From positions 3,410,001-3,474,000 of the forward strand of contig JARWIR010000008.1 of the NCBI GenBank assembly GCA_029959085.1: a DNA stretch of 64,000 nucleotides. The letters run 5' to 3'. The position numbers and the translations under genes are program-made. Position 1 is the stretch's first letter, and each line of letters begins with the position of its first letter. This DNA is from Nemophila menziesii. Lineage: Eukaryota > Streptophyta > Magnoliopsida > Boraginales > Hydrophyllaceae. Positions 44,040 through 56,900 of the stretch are shown here, piece after piece. The notes below the pieces were generated by a model. That model worked only from the letters and a program-made list of their open reading frames with translations, had not been told where the DNA came from and made no database searches.

Positions 44040-44944
44040 GAATATTTGTGGTCGTTCTCACGACGCTCTCTCGCCTCTTGATTTGTGATTCTTCGGAAAG
44101 TGGTTGGATTAGAATTTGCACCTGTGTTTGCACGTTGTACAGGTGGAGGTGGAGGTCCTAGTACACCTAGATTAGAATTAGGACTTATTTTGGATCCTAC
44201 TGGTTGAGCACGAATCGAGTAATTTTGTCTCTTTTGAATTCGGTTGCATTCTTCTACCAATCGAGCCACTCCAATAGCTTCAGACAAACTCCTGGGTTGT
44301 TTGATTTTCACATCTAAACGAACATCGTCTCGAAGACCTGCAATAAAACATCCAACAAGAAATGCCTCCGGTAAGCCATCAACTTGGTGAGAAATTTTTT
44401 CGAAGGCTTCTTGATAAGTTGCCACTGTAGAAGTATGTTGGAGGCGAGTGAGAGCTTCCGAAGGATCCTCAAAATCCGTTGGACCAAAGCGGGTAAGAAC
44501 GGCTTTAGTAAATTCGTCCCACGTTTGTGGTCCACGAAATTTCATGAACCAGCGATGCCATTGTAGAGCTATACCTTCCAAATGGAAAGAAGCTAATCGG
44601 ATTCGTTGATCTTGATTAATATTTTGAAACTCAAAATATTGTTCGCACTTGTAAACCCAACCAGTCGGGTCTTCTCCGTTGAATTTTGGAAAAGGTAACT
44701 TGAGGTGGTGATAGTTTTGTTTATAGGATTTGATAGTGTTTGGGGACTGAGATGTGTCGACGTGGTAAAATGGATTGATTTCGGGTGAAGGATTATGGTG
44801 AGTGTGAGAGGCTCGCAAAGCTTGTAACTCAGTTAGCACGGCTTGTAGGGTAGTGTTGATTTGGTCGAAGTTTGACTCATGTCGAGTCAAGGCTTCATTA
44901 ACATCATTGCGGAAATCAGCGTTGGATTTACTTCGATTATCCAT
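44036..44944 (-). CDS. E4 gag, zinc knuckle missing
   Basis: ATG 44944 to TGA 44036, 302 codons. The core has LKLPFPKFNGEDPTGWVYKC, RLASFHLEGIALQWHRWF and LVGCFIAGLRDDVRLDV, typical of Ty3/gypsy gag. A proline/asparagine-rich end follows, finishing EARERRENDHKYS. In related elements a CCHC knuckle comes after an ERR-type basic run and is followed by RPQIFMIED; here the knuckle is absent and RPQIFMIED is found in the next frame, overlapping the gag stop as ATGA. A deletion that removed the knuckle and shifted the frame explains this. Packaging of RNA would be impaired. Confidence 0.85.
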   Translation of the reverse strand: MDNRSKSNADFRNDVNEALTRHESNFDQINTTLQAVLTELQALRASHTHHNPSPEINPFYHVDTSQSPNTIKSYKQNYHHLKLPFPKFNGEDPTGWVYKCEQYFEFQNINQDQRIRLASFHLEGIALQWHRWFMKFRGPQTWDEFTKAVLTRFGPTDFEDPSEALTRLQHTSTVATYQEAFEKISHQVDGLPEAFLVGCFIAGLRDDVRLDVKIKQPRSLSEAIGVARLVEECNRIQKRQNYSIRAQPVGSKISPNSNLGVLGPPPPPVQRANTGANSNPTTFRRITNQEARERRENDHKYS

Positions 44945-44955
44945 TGTCTGAACTT

Positions 44956-44968
44956 GGCTCTGATACCA
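44956..44968 (-). other. E4 primer binding site, initiator tRNA-Met type
   Basis: TGGTATCAGAGCC on the minus strand, two bases inside the 5' LTR end. Confidence 0.9.
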
Positions 44969-44970
44969 AA

Positions 44971-45238
44971 TGATGAGTTCAATTTGGTTTTTGCTGCAGA
45001 ATTGTAAGAAGTTAGATGAAGAAAGAAAGGTAAAGTAGGAAATATCGATATCCTTTCATTCAATTGACTACTACTATTTATACAGATGATAATGAAACTA
45101 CCAAAGCTAGAATTAAGGAACACTAATGCACTACTTCACTACTTCAGTTAACTCTATAATTCAGGAGCATTACTAACAAAAGAAACAACTAACTCATGAC
45201 TAAATATAATAACTACTTGCAAGTACAGATACGTATTA
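44971..45238 (-). repeat. E4 5' LTR, 268 bases
   Basis: On the minus strand it starts TAATACGTATCTGTAC (the 3' copy has TG at the first two bases) and ends GAACTCATCA before the primer site. A TATA-like TGTATAAATAG lies at about 45083-45073 on the minus strand. Confidence 0.82.
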
Positions 45239-48200
45239 GACCTTGAACAATTTTTTAAATCCTTAGAATCATTGGCATAATTTGGAGTTTTTTTAGAATA
45301 TTGTATGTCATACTAGTTGTAGCACTGTATAAGATTTATTTACTTCATTGGAAGAAGTGCATTTTAACCACATCAACAGTTAGTTTTCCATGATGATCAT
45401 ATTAATGAATATTGGAAACCAAATTTTTTTGAGATAAAAAAGATTTAATTAGATGTGAATCAAGAGTTGTTTAAATCATAGCCCACCCATAAGGAATTTA
45501 AATAGTGGTCTCCATCTAAAGAGCATTACTATGAGAAACTAAGAATGACTTATAATAATTTAATGAATCGAAATTCAATTGATAAACCTACAATGATTAT
45601 TTCTTTTATATATTATGCATCTTTGTTCTATAGCTCTCCATATAATCATCATCCTACTCATTATCAATGTATATTACAATTGGTAAAAATAAGAAGCTCA
45701 ATTAATACTACAAAAAAAGTATAAATAAAGAAAAAATATTTCATAATCCTGCAATCCTTGTTACATATTTAAAATGTGAAGATCACCTAATTATATATGA
45801 GTATAATCATTAATTTCATGATATTTATTGTATATTTATGATGAGACACTAGTTTTATAGTTATATTGGAAAAATGTTTATTTTGTTAATGAAAGAATAT
45901 TTGAAATGTTTAACTCAACTTGTAGGATATGGTTTTTGAGGTATGTTGTCACTTAGGTTCATGTATTATTATAAGTTGTATTAGGTGTAAAATTTTATAA
46001 AAAGTAACTATTAGATTATATATTTCATATCTTTCAGTTCACTATAATAGATTCCACGTATTATTAATGTATGCTAATTATAGCAACAAAAAAAAATATT
46101 ATGTTTGTCGGGTCTTTTCCTAGATAATTCTTAATATTCTTCATATCAGAGATGACTAATATTTTATGTAACATTATTTATGAGGATAATAATTTTATAT
46201 TGTAACTTTGTTGCATAATATTGTATATATATTAAATAATATTTAATGTGGTAACACTAATATAGATTTGAACTTCCAATAATCGATGCTTCCAAACATC
46301 ATAATCAAGGTTGTAAAAGAAATTTCTCCAAAACCACATTCTACATCATCTAGAATAATTGTAGGCACATGATATTGTTTCTTAATTTTTGTCATTTTCT
46401 TTTATTTTATGACTATGTCTTGTTCCTAATCGATTTCAAAAGATAATAAAGACGATCTTACCTTATAATGATTGTAATACTTATGTTCATTTAATCTTGT
46501 AGGAAGTAATGTGAATCTGGAACAATTATATGGTCACTCTGTGGATGTAATAAACACATTCGATTATTCTTAATCTTGTGTTATTTATGTTAAAAGTATT
46601 TATATATTAAATGTATTCTAATATGATTAACCTATTTTTTATTATTAACATGTACAAAATGCAATTTGGTCAATGTATGTATCTAAGTTTTTGAATGGGA
46701 ATGAAATAAAGAAACAAAGGGTTATCATTGGTCTCTACATATATTAATTGGTATCTAAGTTTAAAACACAAGACATTTATCAAAATAAAATATGGTAAGT
46801 TTTTATATATTATTTAGTCTTTTACATATTTTAACATGCCTAGTATTCCAATCCTTTTTTAATACCATTCCAAACCATATTTTGTCTATAAGTGATAAAA
46901 TATTTTAGTAGGCTTAGTAGACCAATACTTTTATAAATCATGTCAAACTATTCATTGTCAATAGCCCAACTAATTGAACATGTAAATATAAAAGAAAAGC
47001 TTATTCAGCTACAATTATATAAAATATAAAACATACAAACCCTAGTTATTATATTTAATTGCTACCTCTACTCCATCTTCATCCCTTCTTCTCAACTCTC
47101 TCTCTATTTGCCATTTTCAATTTTTGCTCAATTTCTTGTACAAATGATTTATTTGGTTTTCTTAGATATGCAATAAAATGTAATTTTAATTATAACTAGC
47201 ATTCATTAAAAAATACTAAAATCTAATTAGAGATTGAATGTTGAGGGGTATAGCCCAACACTTCGTATTTATAGATCCTAATTTTGAATGATCATACAAA
47301 ATTTTATGATGCCTAAATTCTAAACCTAATTTTATTATCTAGCAACTTTGGATATCTAACTCTAGATCTCTTATAAATATTTATAACTCATTTTCCTAAA
47401 ACTTCCCTTCCGGGTGTAGTTAAATTCATAACACAGTTACATATTAAATAATTGTATATGGATTAATGTTAAGCACGAGAACTATAACTTATAACTAACC
47501 AGATTCCACATATCTGCTTAAATTATAATATACTCCCAAATATCAAAAAAAAATATTCATATATTATACCTAGAGATCATACGTATTTAATATTAATGTA
47601 GTTAATGTTTTCTTCATACTATAATAATTAAAAAAAAGGAATATGTTTTCATAATTGAAAGTGATAAATAAGAAAAAAAGGTATATACTAATGGAATATG
47701 AAAGTGATAAAACTAGGTGTTGTTTTTTCTTCTCCATACTTGTATCCTTTCTCCACATGTTTCTCCAAAATCTTCAACTAATTTTTTATGTTTAAAATTC
47801 TAAAAAATATGTATATACTCCAGAAAATATTTCCCATAGGTTGGACCTACTTATATGGGTAAAATATGGGCCAATGGTATTTTGGTATTTTTTGTTGATG
47901 ATAGACTACTTGAGTCTTCATAGCAAATAACCCATAACTCTCCTAGTTTAACTCAAATGTGCACCTTTTATTCTCACATGATCTAAAATCCAAGAGCTCA
48001 TTTGAGCTTGAAGGGACTGATAAAAATCTTCATCAATTAAGCATCATGAATTTCAAGTTGATAATGATGATTTGTTGTCCATTTTGTTTGATCTTCAAAT
48101 GAAATTTTGGACTCTTTTGCAATTTGACTCGGGTTTTGACTTAGTTTTTTAACTTCTTATATTTTCCTTCGGTCTAGTATAATCCATGTTTCTATGTGCT

Positions 48201-48984
48201 ATTTAACACACAATTATATTAAATTTCTCAAGAACCACATATATTACCCATATTAGCTACAAACTCAAAATAATGTCAAAAAATGAGATATAAGTATGCC
48301 TAAGGTTTAGATAAAATTTTCATGTGTAACATTTTTTGTTTGAGTTCTAAAGTTTTAAGGTATTAAGGATTAACTTCAATGTGTAACACTTTAAATTTAA
48401 TTTTAAAGTGTTAGATTTTTTGTTTAAGGTTACAATTAAGGTTTAATATAAATTATGTCAATCATACTTAATAATATTATTGAAGTTTGTGATTTATGTG
48501 ATTTAAGGTTTACAATTTATAGTTATGTATAGTGTTGAATTATAATTTCTAAGGATAGTTATAAGGAGTAAGATTTTAATTTATGTATATAGTTGATATG
48601 GATATATTCGTCAAATGCATCACTTCCAAGGGTCGTGTACGAAGGCCTGAAAATGGATATTTAGATCACGTGAAAATTATACATAATGATTAAATCTCGG
48701 ACAATATCTCAAGTATACAAAAATAATAAATTTATATAGTCTTATACTATGAATTATTTAACATCATATATGGACATTTGAAACCAACATCAGATTCATG
48801 TCAAACTCAAGTAGTTATATGGTCATGTGTCAAGTCGTAAATCTTGATGGAGAATTTCGCTATTAGCCTCCAATGAACGTAGAAAATATAAATATTGTGT
48901 AAAAGACATGTATTAGAAATTTGTTTTAACAAAATTTATACACAAAATTCATTTTATAATATTATTTAATTTTATAATATATAT
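45239..48984. other. AT-rich region, no recognisable gene
   Basis: About 3.7 kb of very AT-rich sequence without LTR ends, conserved domains or homology to the rest of the window that I can see. One stretch at 45506-45724 (plus) is open for 72 codons and reads WSPSKEHYYEKLRMTYNNLM; it continues upstream with three stops in about 60 codons, so it could be a decayed coding region of unknown type. Confidence 0.45.
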
Positions 48985-48988
48985 AATA

Positions 48989-50085
48989 TGAATGTTATAG
49001 ACATAACTCTATATTAGCCAGATAGGGGTTGTTTCGTAATATAGATGAAATGTTTTTATGTGGATTTGCAAGGTCTTGTGTGGTGGGTTTCTATGGTCAC
49101 GTGTGGTGACTTCGGAGTTATATGCTCTTCGTTTAGTCTCGAGATGACAAAGAAGTGAATTTTCTCTAGGTTAAGTATTGAGACAGATTTACTAGAATCA
49201 CGGTGTTAGTAAAGGACAATGTAAACACGCAGGATTCAAGGTAGCCCCGTATTTATAAAGAGTCTAATTTATGCGTATATTGACTAATCAAGGCAAGATT
49301 AAAGTTAAAGACAAAACTAGTGGAATATGCAATCCTCCATATAGCTTATGAGGAGTACTTATGAGGGACAAGATTGGACGGACAACACTTAAAATTCTTT
49401 TAAACAAGTCCAAACAGAGAAATATCTAAAAGAATAGTACTTACGCGGAACAAGAATCTTTATAATTGTTTTGGAAAAACAGATATTTAGTAAAAAAAAA
49501 TCTTATGATTTTAAGATCCAGCATGTATGTAAAAAAAAGAAACAAATGGAAGCAAAAATTGTATGTCAAAATGAATAACTACCCTATTTAAGCTTTTAAG
49601 CTCGTTAAGATCATAACTGATAGACCCATCTAGTTAATTCATTAACAATTAAATTAAAAGTATAACCATGTTTTTTTATTATTATTAAATCATAGTCTTT
49701 AAGGAATCAATAATAAAAAAAGCTTATGTTTGAAAACTGAGCAATCATAAAAAGAAATTAATGTATATTATGAGAATCAATAGATAGAATTTAAAAAATA
49801 AAAAAAATCAATAATCTGTACCAATAAGTGAAACTAAATACATGTATTTACACAAAAAAAGAGAAAATATCAGTCATAACTTAATCATCTAGTTCAATTT
49901 GTACTCCCTATTGAGCTTCCTTGTATTTCCCAAGGTGTGTTACAGTGGAGGCTCTCCTTTATTGAAATGCCATGGCCAACATCCTTTAGCATTATTCCCA
50001 TTAGGAAAACTATTTCAACCACAAAATAAATACATTAGCATCTTAAAAAATGTGTATATATATTATATAATATAATACAATATAA
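48989..50085. repeat. Recurring module copy 4 and downstream unit
   Basis: Starts GAATGTTATAGACATAACTC and follows 25142-26200 and 61831-62900. It keeps the GCCATGGCCAACATCC piece at about 49970-49985. Confidence 0.6.
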
Positions 50086-50197
50086 AATTTACATACCACT
50101 GGAATCCAAAAGAAGTGTAGATTGGATATAGTAATACAACTCTTTGAAAATCCTTTTTAATTAGGAAAATAATCTTTTATAATTCTCTCTCGCAGTC

Positions 50198-50563
50198 ATG
50201 GCAAACCTAGCACCACCACCTCCCACTAAGAGGCCACGGGGCCGACCACGCAAGATGGTCACCCCTGTGCTAGCACCACCACCACCTCCCCTACTACCAT
50301 TACCTACCCCTATCATTTCTGCCTCTCCAAATCTTCCAGTAGAGAGGCCTAGGGGGCGTCCTCGAAAGGTCGCCCCATCTCCACCACCGTCAGTTCCATC
50401 TCCAACTCCACCAGTATATCCAGCTCCACCAGTGGCATACAAGACAAGACGACTTCCTCTGAGGGCGCCCAAGAAAGGCGTTAGCATCCGTGGCATCACC
50501 GGCATCACCACCACGACCACCAACCTATCACCTAAAATAAAACAATCATATCAGTATTATTAA
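50198..50563 (+). CDS. AT-hook protein gene, second copy (121 aa frame)
   Basis: Starts MANLAPPPPTKRPRGRPRKM, the first AT-hook, then a proline-rich linker and a second intact hook ERPRGRPRKV. After a further proline-rich part the third hook of the sister gene is destroyed (reads RRLPLRAPKKG), apparently by a short deletion. AT-hook proteins bind AT-rich DNA and act in the nucleus. The frame is open to 50563, but the C-terminus is not comparable to the sister and may be out of frame. Expression is not shown. The sister copy is 32310-32692. Confidence 0.5.
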   Translation: MANLAPPPPTKRPRGRPRKMVTPVLAPPPPPLLPLPTPIISASPNLPVERPRGRPRKVAPSPPPSVPSPTPPVYPAPPVAYKTRRLPLRAPKKGVSIRGITGITTTTTNLSPKIKQSYQYY

Positions 50564-52439
50564 GTGCAACTTATGACTACTTAATAACTAATATCTATAT
50601 AACAATGGGTAATAAGACTTACCTAGAATGGTGTACTTTGATGAAATGGCATGACCAACAATCATTTTTCCAGTAAATTAAATAAGCAACTCATTAAGAT
50701 AATGAGATCTACAGTTCTCTCTATTCCAAATATTTTCCTAGGCTTGTTAGTTAACATTGGCACTTGTGCTTATGGAACGATGCAAAGAATAATGATATGG
50801 ACTATTTTCGTGAGGGACTATTATCTATTATATGAAGGGTGGTTGAAGGGGATTAGTTAAAGTTCATAGTAACAAAATCAGGGTTTGGAATCAATTTGAG
50901 GTTCTGATTGTTAAACATCCAATCCCATTTATAATATGAGTAACCAACTTGTGTTGGATATTGGAGATCTATAACACTATGGGAATAGGATCTAAATCTA
51001 TGAATAACAGTACAAAAATACCTACAATTACATAACTAGATCTGAAAATAATACGAAATCCTATTGAAAGATCAATAAGTTTTTTTTTGGGTTTAATTTC
51101 AAATCACAAGTTTATTTACGAAGTTGTATTTCCGATGGTTATCTGCATAAGATCTCTAGTTGAATAAATGAAAGCGCTAAACCCTAGATGCAGAATTTGA
51201 TCTGACAAGTTAAAGAGGGAGAAGATGAAAGAGATCTTACCAGGCTGCGGTGTTGTAATCTATTTCCAAGGTGGCGCGGATTGGCTAGGACTATTGCAGT
51301 GTTAGAATGGTGAAGGATATGGGTCAGACAAGTTTTTAATTGGATATGGATGGAATCTTTTAGGGGCTTTAATTATATATGTTGGATTATGGGATATTTT
51401 GATGAAGGAATTGTCTAATTCACAGAGATGTTGCGGCACCATAGAAATTCTACAGAGAGGAGTAAGCGATTTAGATTTATTTAAAAGGGAGAAGATGAAG
51501 AAGAAGATGAAGAGTAACTGGGCCGCCAGAAATGGAGACAAGGGTTTATTGGGCCACCTCTTTGAGATACAGCTTGGAGCCTCAATTTTGGTTGGAAAAA
51601 GTTATCAGTTACATTTCAGTAACTATTACTTAAAGGAGGCCTAAGAATAAAAAAGTTATCAGTTACATTTTCAAGCAATTGAAGTTTCTCAAGCGCAAGA
51701 GAGAATGATGTACATTGAAATTAATGTCTACATCTATTTTATGTCTATCACACATGAACATGGTTATATAAACTGATTCAACGCTTTATTTTAATGTCAT
51801 TTAGCTCAAGCGCTCCAATAACTAATGCATCATTTGAGCAACTATATTTTTTCTTTACTTACCTTGTTATTTTAAGTTGTCATAAAAAACAATTACTGCA
51901 ACTGATTAGCTCTTTTTGGTAAACTCTATGTGAAATATTGTAATATGTTTTTTCTTTTTTTCTAAATTATGTCTAATGTAGTCTATTAATCATCAACTTC
52001 GGCTCCTTTCTTTACTTTGTTAATTGTCTGGAGTTATATGCATTTTTTCATTAATCTTCTTGACTAAGAAATAAATTATTTCAGGAAGATCACATATCAC
52101 AAGATATTCCTTAGTTATATTAGGTCTTTACAACCCAATGGTCTTATGAAAAAACGCCGTTGTTGAATAATCTTAGCGATATAGGATGACCCCCAAATAT
52201 TGGACTTATGTTAGGAGTGACTCACTCATATTTAAAATGTCTTAGGACTCAAGCTTTTAGCATCAAAAGAGTCACACTAATATGATACGATTAAGATAGG
52301 TAGTTGATAATTTTTGTGCTTGTAAAATAAATGTACTGAATATATAGGGTGATAATTACGTCAATTGGTCTCTTATAGTGATTACCTCAAAAAAAATATC
52401 TTTGTTTAAAATCCAAAACAAAAATCATTTATGAGTTCA
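50564..52439. other. Spacer between AT-hook and MAPK remnants, second block
   Basis: Collinear with about 32693-34630. No coding frame supported. Confidence 0.45.
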
Positions 52440-53339
52440 TCATTTATAACTTAATTGGTAGTTATAAAAAAACATTTCAACATTATTGCATTAAAGGATG
52501 TGATGATGCCTAGTAAGAAGGAAAGTATCAACTATTTGTATTTGGTTTACGAGTTAATGGATATGAATCTTCATAAGATTATTAGTCTTCTCCTCCGCTA
52601 TCGAATGATCACTGCAAGTTTTACATGTTACCGGTACTCATTTATTAATTTGATAATTATTTTTCTATTTATAGTTATAAGATTATGGGAGTAATAGGGA
52701 GAGTTAACCAGGTTTTTCCAATGGCTAACTAAAAATTAGAACAATCCCAGAAAAATAAAGGATAAATTTTCCATTTGTGGAACGGTTATTTATATTTAGA
52801 CTTGGGTTAATGTATATTTTTCTAAATTGCATCCCAGGTCCGGAAAGAAAAGCACCCGATACCAGGAGTAACAGGATCACGTGTTAAGTAAATGTATATT
52901 ATATATATATATATGAATATTGTGCTAATCATGTTTTTATTTGTGAAAGCTAGCTTTTACGAGGTTTGTAACATCTACACTCAACAAACAATCTACACCG
53001 CGATTTGAAGCCTGGAAATTATTTTCGTTAATGCAAAATAAATGCGAAATGAAAATTGGGGTCTTTGGATTTGCAAGAACACGAAGTGAAACAAAGAGTT
53101 TATGACCGAATATTCTATAGCTAAAGCGTTCATAAGAGGAATTCAATTTTCTCATCTATACCCGGTTTGATTCAATTGCTATAGATTAGTTGCAACGTAT
53201 GCTCACATTCGATCCAACTAAGAGAATTACGGTCACTGAAAATCTTTGTCCATACATGTCATAATTTCATGATCATTGGAATTCCAATGCTTCTCAATAT
53301 CTTTTGGATCTTAATATTGAAGCGAATATGAGTGATGCT
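52440..53339 (+). pseudogene. MAPK-like pseudogene, second-block copy, 3' end cut
   Basis: Hinge region [20 protein letters not shown] and NLHKII at about 52490-52590. HRD-region remains at about 52975-53020 read with an altered loop (the codons give TPRFEA-type sequence unless shifted). The C-lobe motif [13 protein letters not shown] is at about 53195-53240. The sequence breaks off at about 53339, where LTR-related sequence starts, so the tail present in the other copies is missing. Confidence 0.7.
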
Positions 53340-54260
53340 TTATTTAATTACTATTTGGTTTAAGGACGAATTTTTTAACTCACATTAGCCTGGACGCAAA
53401 AGTCTCTCTAACTCCGTTCAGGGTAGCTTAGAGAGCAACCTTGACACAAATATAGGACTTGGGTATGGACAGCCCATGCAATGTTTCGATAGAATACTCT
53501 CTAGCTCTATTGACTGTCCAGCTAGTCAAACCCGTTAAGATCACTAGCGCACACTAGACGGTGACATACTATGTCCGGAATCCGACCCCTCTACTTCGAG
53601 TGTTATCTAAAAGTCTTATACTATCAAATACGTGATCAAGGCATGAATGTCAAACACACATAAATTTATAATCAACTGAATACAATAAACCTAAATTTAT
53701 TTAAATATTAAAATATCGCAAATCCAAATAACAAGAAAATAATTAATTAGGGGTCATACCCATTGCAAGTCTTAAGAAAAAGAGGTTTACTTTATACTAA
53801 ATAAATTAAAACTAGTACCAAAATTATGTTTAGAAAATAAAATAGAATGAAATTATCCTAAAAACATGATGGAATTGTTGTGGAATGATCGAGATGATGA
53901 ACTTAGGTGGAAACCTTCATTCTCTTCTCTCCAAGCATTTTGCTCCCTTCTTTATTGAAAAATTGGATAAAGAGTTGAAGTCCTTTGATATTGGAGCTTC
54001 TAATACTTGACCAAAAATGTTTGGGGCCTTACGGGCTCACTTAAGTGGTCTAAAAATAGCTTGTCCCGTTTTTCGCCAATGTTGTCCAGGTTCGAGTCAC
54101 GGTGACGCAAATAGCACAACTTTGAGATAGTGCTTGGAGTTAGGAGCACCTAGGACTAATATTCCATGATTCGGAGCAGAATTGAGAAAGTTATGTAATT
54201 TGCAACTGTCGTGGTTCAAACCAGTCCACTTATTCTTTAAAACATTTTTGGTGGAATTGG
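53340..54260. repeat. LTR-related sequence, diverged Athila type
   Basis: Contains GGTTTAAGGACGAATTT and CATACCCATTGCAAGTCTTAAG, similar in theme and order to the minus-strand LTR blocks (near 19020 and 19390), and near its right end sequence like a plus-strand LTR. Probably two fragments joined. No coding part. Confidence 0.4.
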
Positions 54261-54984
54261 GCTAGCTAAATGATTTCCACACCACATAAAATGTAATAGA
54301 CCCTTTATATATCTCTTCTCCTTCGTTATTTACTTGTCTTTATTCTAATCTTTATTTCTTATTTAATTTATATGTATTGCATTCTAACTTGATAAAAAAC
54401 AAAAACAAAACAACTATTTGCTTTTATCTATCATATTTAAATTAACAACTCATTTAAGTACACTTTCTAAGAACACCACATAAGAATTAACCTTCTTAGT
54501 ACGCGTGGAGACGATACTCGGTAAATACTTAGTTTTATAACTTTTCAACAATCGGTACATTTGTGGTAGTTAGCATTCTTGGGGTGTATATTTGTTATGT
54601 TATTTTATCACACCTTGGGCGACGACAAATGGGTAAAACTAGTTTTGAGGTTCAACTAAATTTATATTAATGTTATAGGAATAACCCTACTTTATCTTAC
54701 AATTAAAATTATTTGGCGATATAGAGGGATTTTTTTTGTGTGTATTTGTAGGGCCCAATATGGAGGAACCAACGGTCACGTATGAGATATGTGTTCTTTT
54801 AATTTTAGTCTCAGAATGACAAGCTAGAGAAGTTTCTTTAAATTGAGTACCGAGATAGATTCAAGATAGTTGCAGGTGATAATGAAAGGCAATATAATAA
54901 AAATTAATTTAATGGGTTAGTGAGACATTGTGTGGATATTAAGCATAGGAACACGAGGCTCAAGGTTGACAATAAACCACCAAA

Positions 54985-56440
54985 GAAGTTGCTCCCCCGC
55001 AAGTGTACGGATCACCAAGTAATATAATCAGTAAGTAAATCGCCTCCAGATGGACTAGATAATTAATAAATTACTATGTTCTAGGCTATACTATGTACGC
55101 CTAGTAAAAATGCTAGTCATTTTTTCTAGCACCTTAGTCATCGTGCAAGAGGCGCCTAGCCCGCCTAGGCGCCAATTAATAGCAAAAAATGTCCTCCTAG
55201 ATCCTTTTTTTTATTTTTCTTACAATCTAGAATTATAGAATTGATATTATAACTCTAATTTAAGTGTTTATACATTTACTATAGTATTGGTAGATGAATA
55301 AATAATTATAATTATCACAATCACTACATATATATTACTAAATATAAAAATTATATAACGGTTTTCAAAACCGCCTAATCTCGCCCATGCCCCGTGTAAT
55401 CCTGCCTAGACGCTAGGCCCCAAATTAGTTCTACAACATAGGTTCTAGGTTCGTTTAAAAGTTGTTAAAACAAAAGACATACAAAGTAAATAATTTTTTG
55501 TTCCGTTTTATTGTCAAAAAAACTAAGACGAATATAAAATGAAACCATGATTAGCTAAAACAAATTAAATCTAAAAGTGTTTTAAGAATAGATAGAGTAA
55601 CTAGAGAATTGTTTGTAATCTTCACTAGACACGATTTAAGTTTTCTTAATTTAAGGACGAATTTCGTATTTAACCACTAATCGGGATTCAACAATCCTCT
55701 TAAATCATCTTTGGGTAGATAAGGGGGTTCCCTTGGCACTCTAACGACCTCTACGGAGTGACATTACTAAGTGTTAGGACAAATAGACTATAGTCCCATT
55801 GACCATTTGATTAGTTAAGATCTCTCGGTTCACTAACACATATCAAACGAAAATAAATTATGCTCCGAACAATGGTTAGGTTTCTATACTAACCTACTAA
55901 TTGATCAGAGAAATAGGCTCACACAATTAACAAATTCATATTCAATGGAAATAACACAATCCTATTTAAATTTAAAATCTCAAATCAGTAGAAAATCATA
56001 AAATCATTATGTAGGGTTCACACCCTTATGATATTCAAGTATTAGGAAATTTGATCATCATGGAGAATAGAAAAATCAAAGCAATTAATGTCATGACTAA
56101 AGAAAGAACTAAAAAGAAAGAAGAATTACATTAATTAAAGGAATAAACGGTGTTGTTCTTGAACTCCATCTCTCTTTCCCTTACTCTCCACGTTTCTTAC
56201 CCTTGAATATGATGATTGACATATTTTGATGGCCGAAATAAGTATGTAGGATCTGAAAAACGTTTTAACTCATTTGGGCAAACTTAAGTGAGTCAAAAGT
56301 GGCATAGTGAACTTTTCTTACATCTTTGAGTCTTTTCAGAAAACTGGCATTACATTCGCCTCTTAACTCGGATTTGGACTCCCTTTTTACCATGTGCAAT
56401 AGACTTCTAGAGATATTTTATGTGTAAATATCATGAGCTA
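54985..56440 (-). repeat. Athila-type LTR fragment (minus strand), P2 copy
   Basis: Sister of 18361-19800, with the same GC-palindromic insertion (about 55080-55445) and the same truncation at the MAPK remnant. Confidence 0.6.
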
Positions 56441-56449
56441 GCTTTTCGT

Positions 56450-56900
56450 TAATGCAAAATAACTACGAAATGAAAATTTGGGCCTTTGGATTTGCAAGAA
56501 CAAGATGTGAAACGAAGAGTTTATGACCGAATATTCTAAAGCTAAAGCGTTCATTAGAGGAGTTTAATTTTCTCATATATACCTGGTATGATCCAATTGC
56601 AATAGTTTTTTTGCAACGTTTGCTCACATTCGATCTAGCTAAGAGAATTACGGTCATAGAAGCTCTTTGTCATCCCTACATGTCATAATTTCATGATCAT
56701 TGGAATTCCAATGCTTCTCAATATCTTTTGGATCATAATATTGAAGCGAATATGAGTGATGCTTTACTTAGGAAAATTATGCTGAAAAAGATTAGTTACT
56801 ACCATCCCGAAGCACCTTTTTGGAATTCACCTATGAAGAAAGAAGTTGTGATCCATCGAAAGGTGTATAAAAGATCAATGGTGCTAGAATCTTCAAGCTA
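56450..56900 (+). pseudogene. MAPK 3' remnant, P2 copy
   Basis: Sister of 19810-20279. The C-lobe motif region reads FDLAKRITVIEALCHPY at about 56630-56680, and the tail YYHPEAPFWNSPMKKEVV ends at about 56900. It starts at the same LTR junction, so the junction is older than the duplication. Confidence 0.7.

Larger units (their letters stand above)
40569..45238 (-). mobile_element. E4: Ty3/gypsy chromovirus, 3' LTR truncated
   Basis: Minus strand: 5' LTR 45238-44971, primer site 44968-44956, gag 44944-44036, protease and pol 44039-40620 with chromodomain, polypurine tract 40621-40608, and only about 39 bases of the 3' LTR (40607-40569). Short LTRs, an initiator tRNA-Met primer and a C-terminal chromodomain are typical of small plant chromoviruses; the Reina clade is a tentative guess. 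Domain order is intact, damage is slight. Confidence 0.92.
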
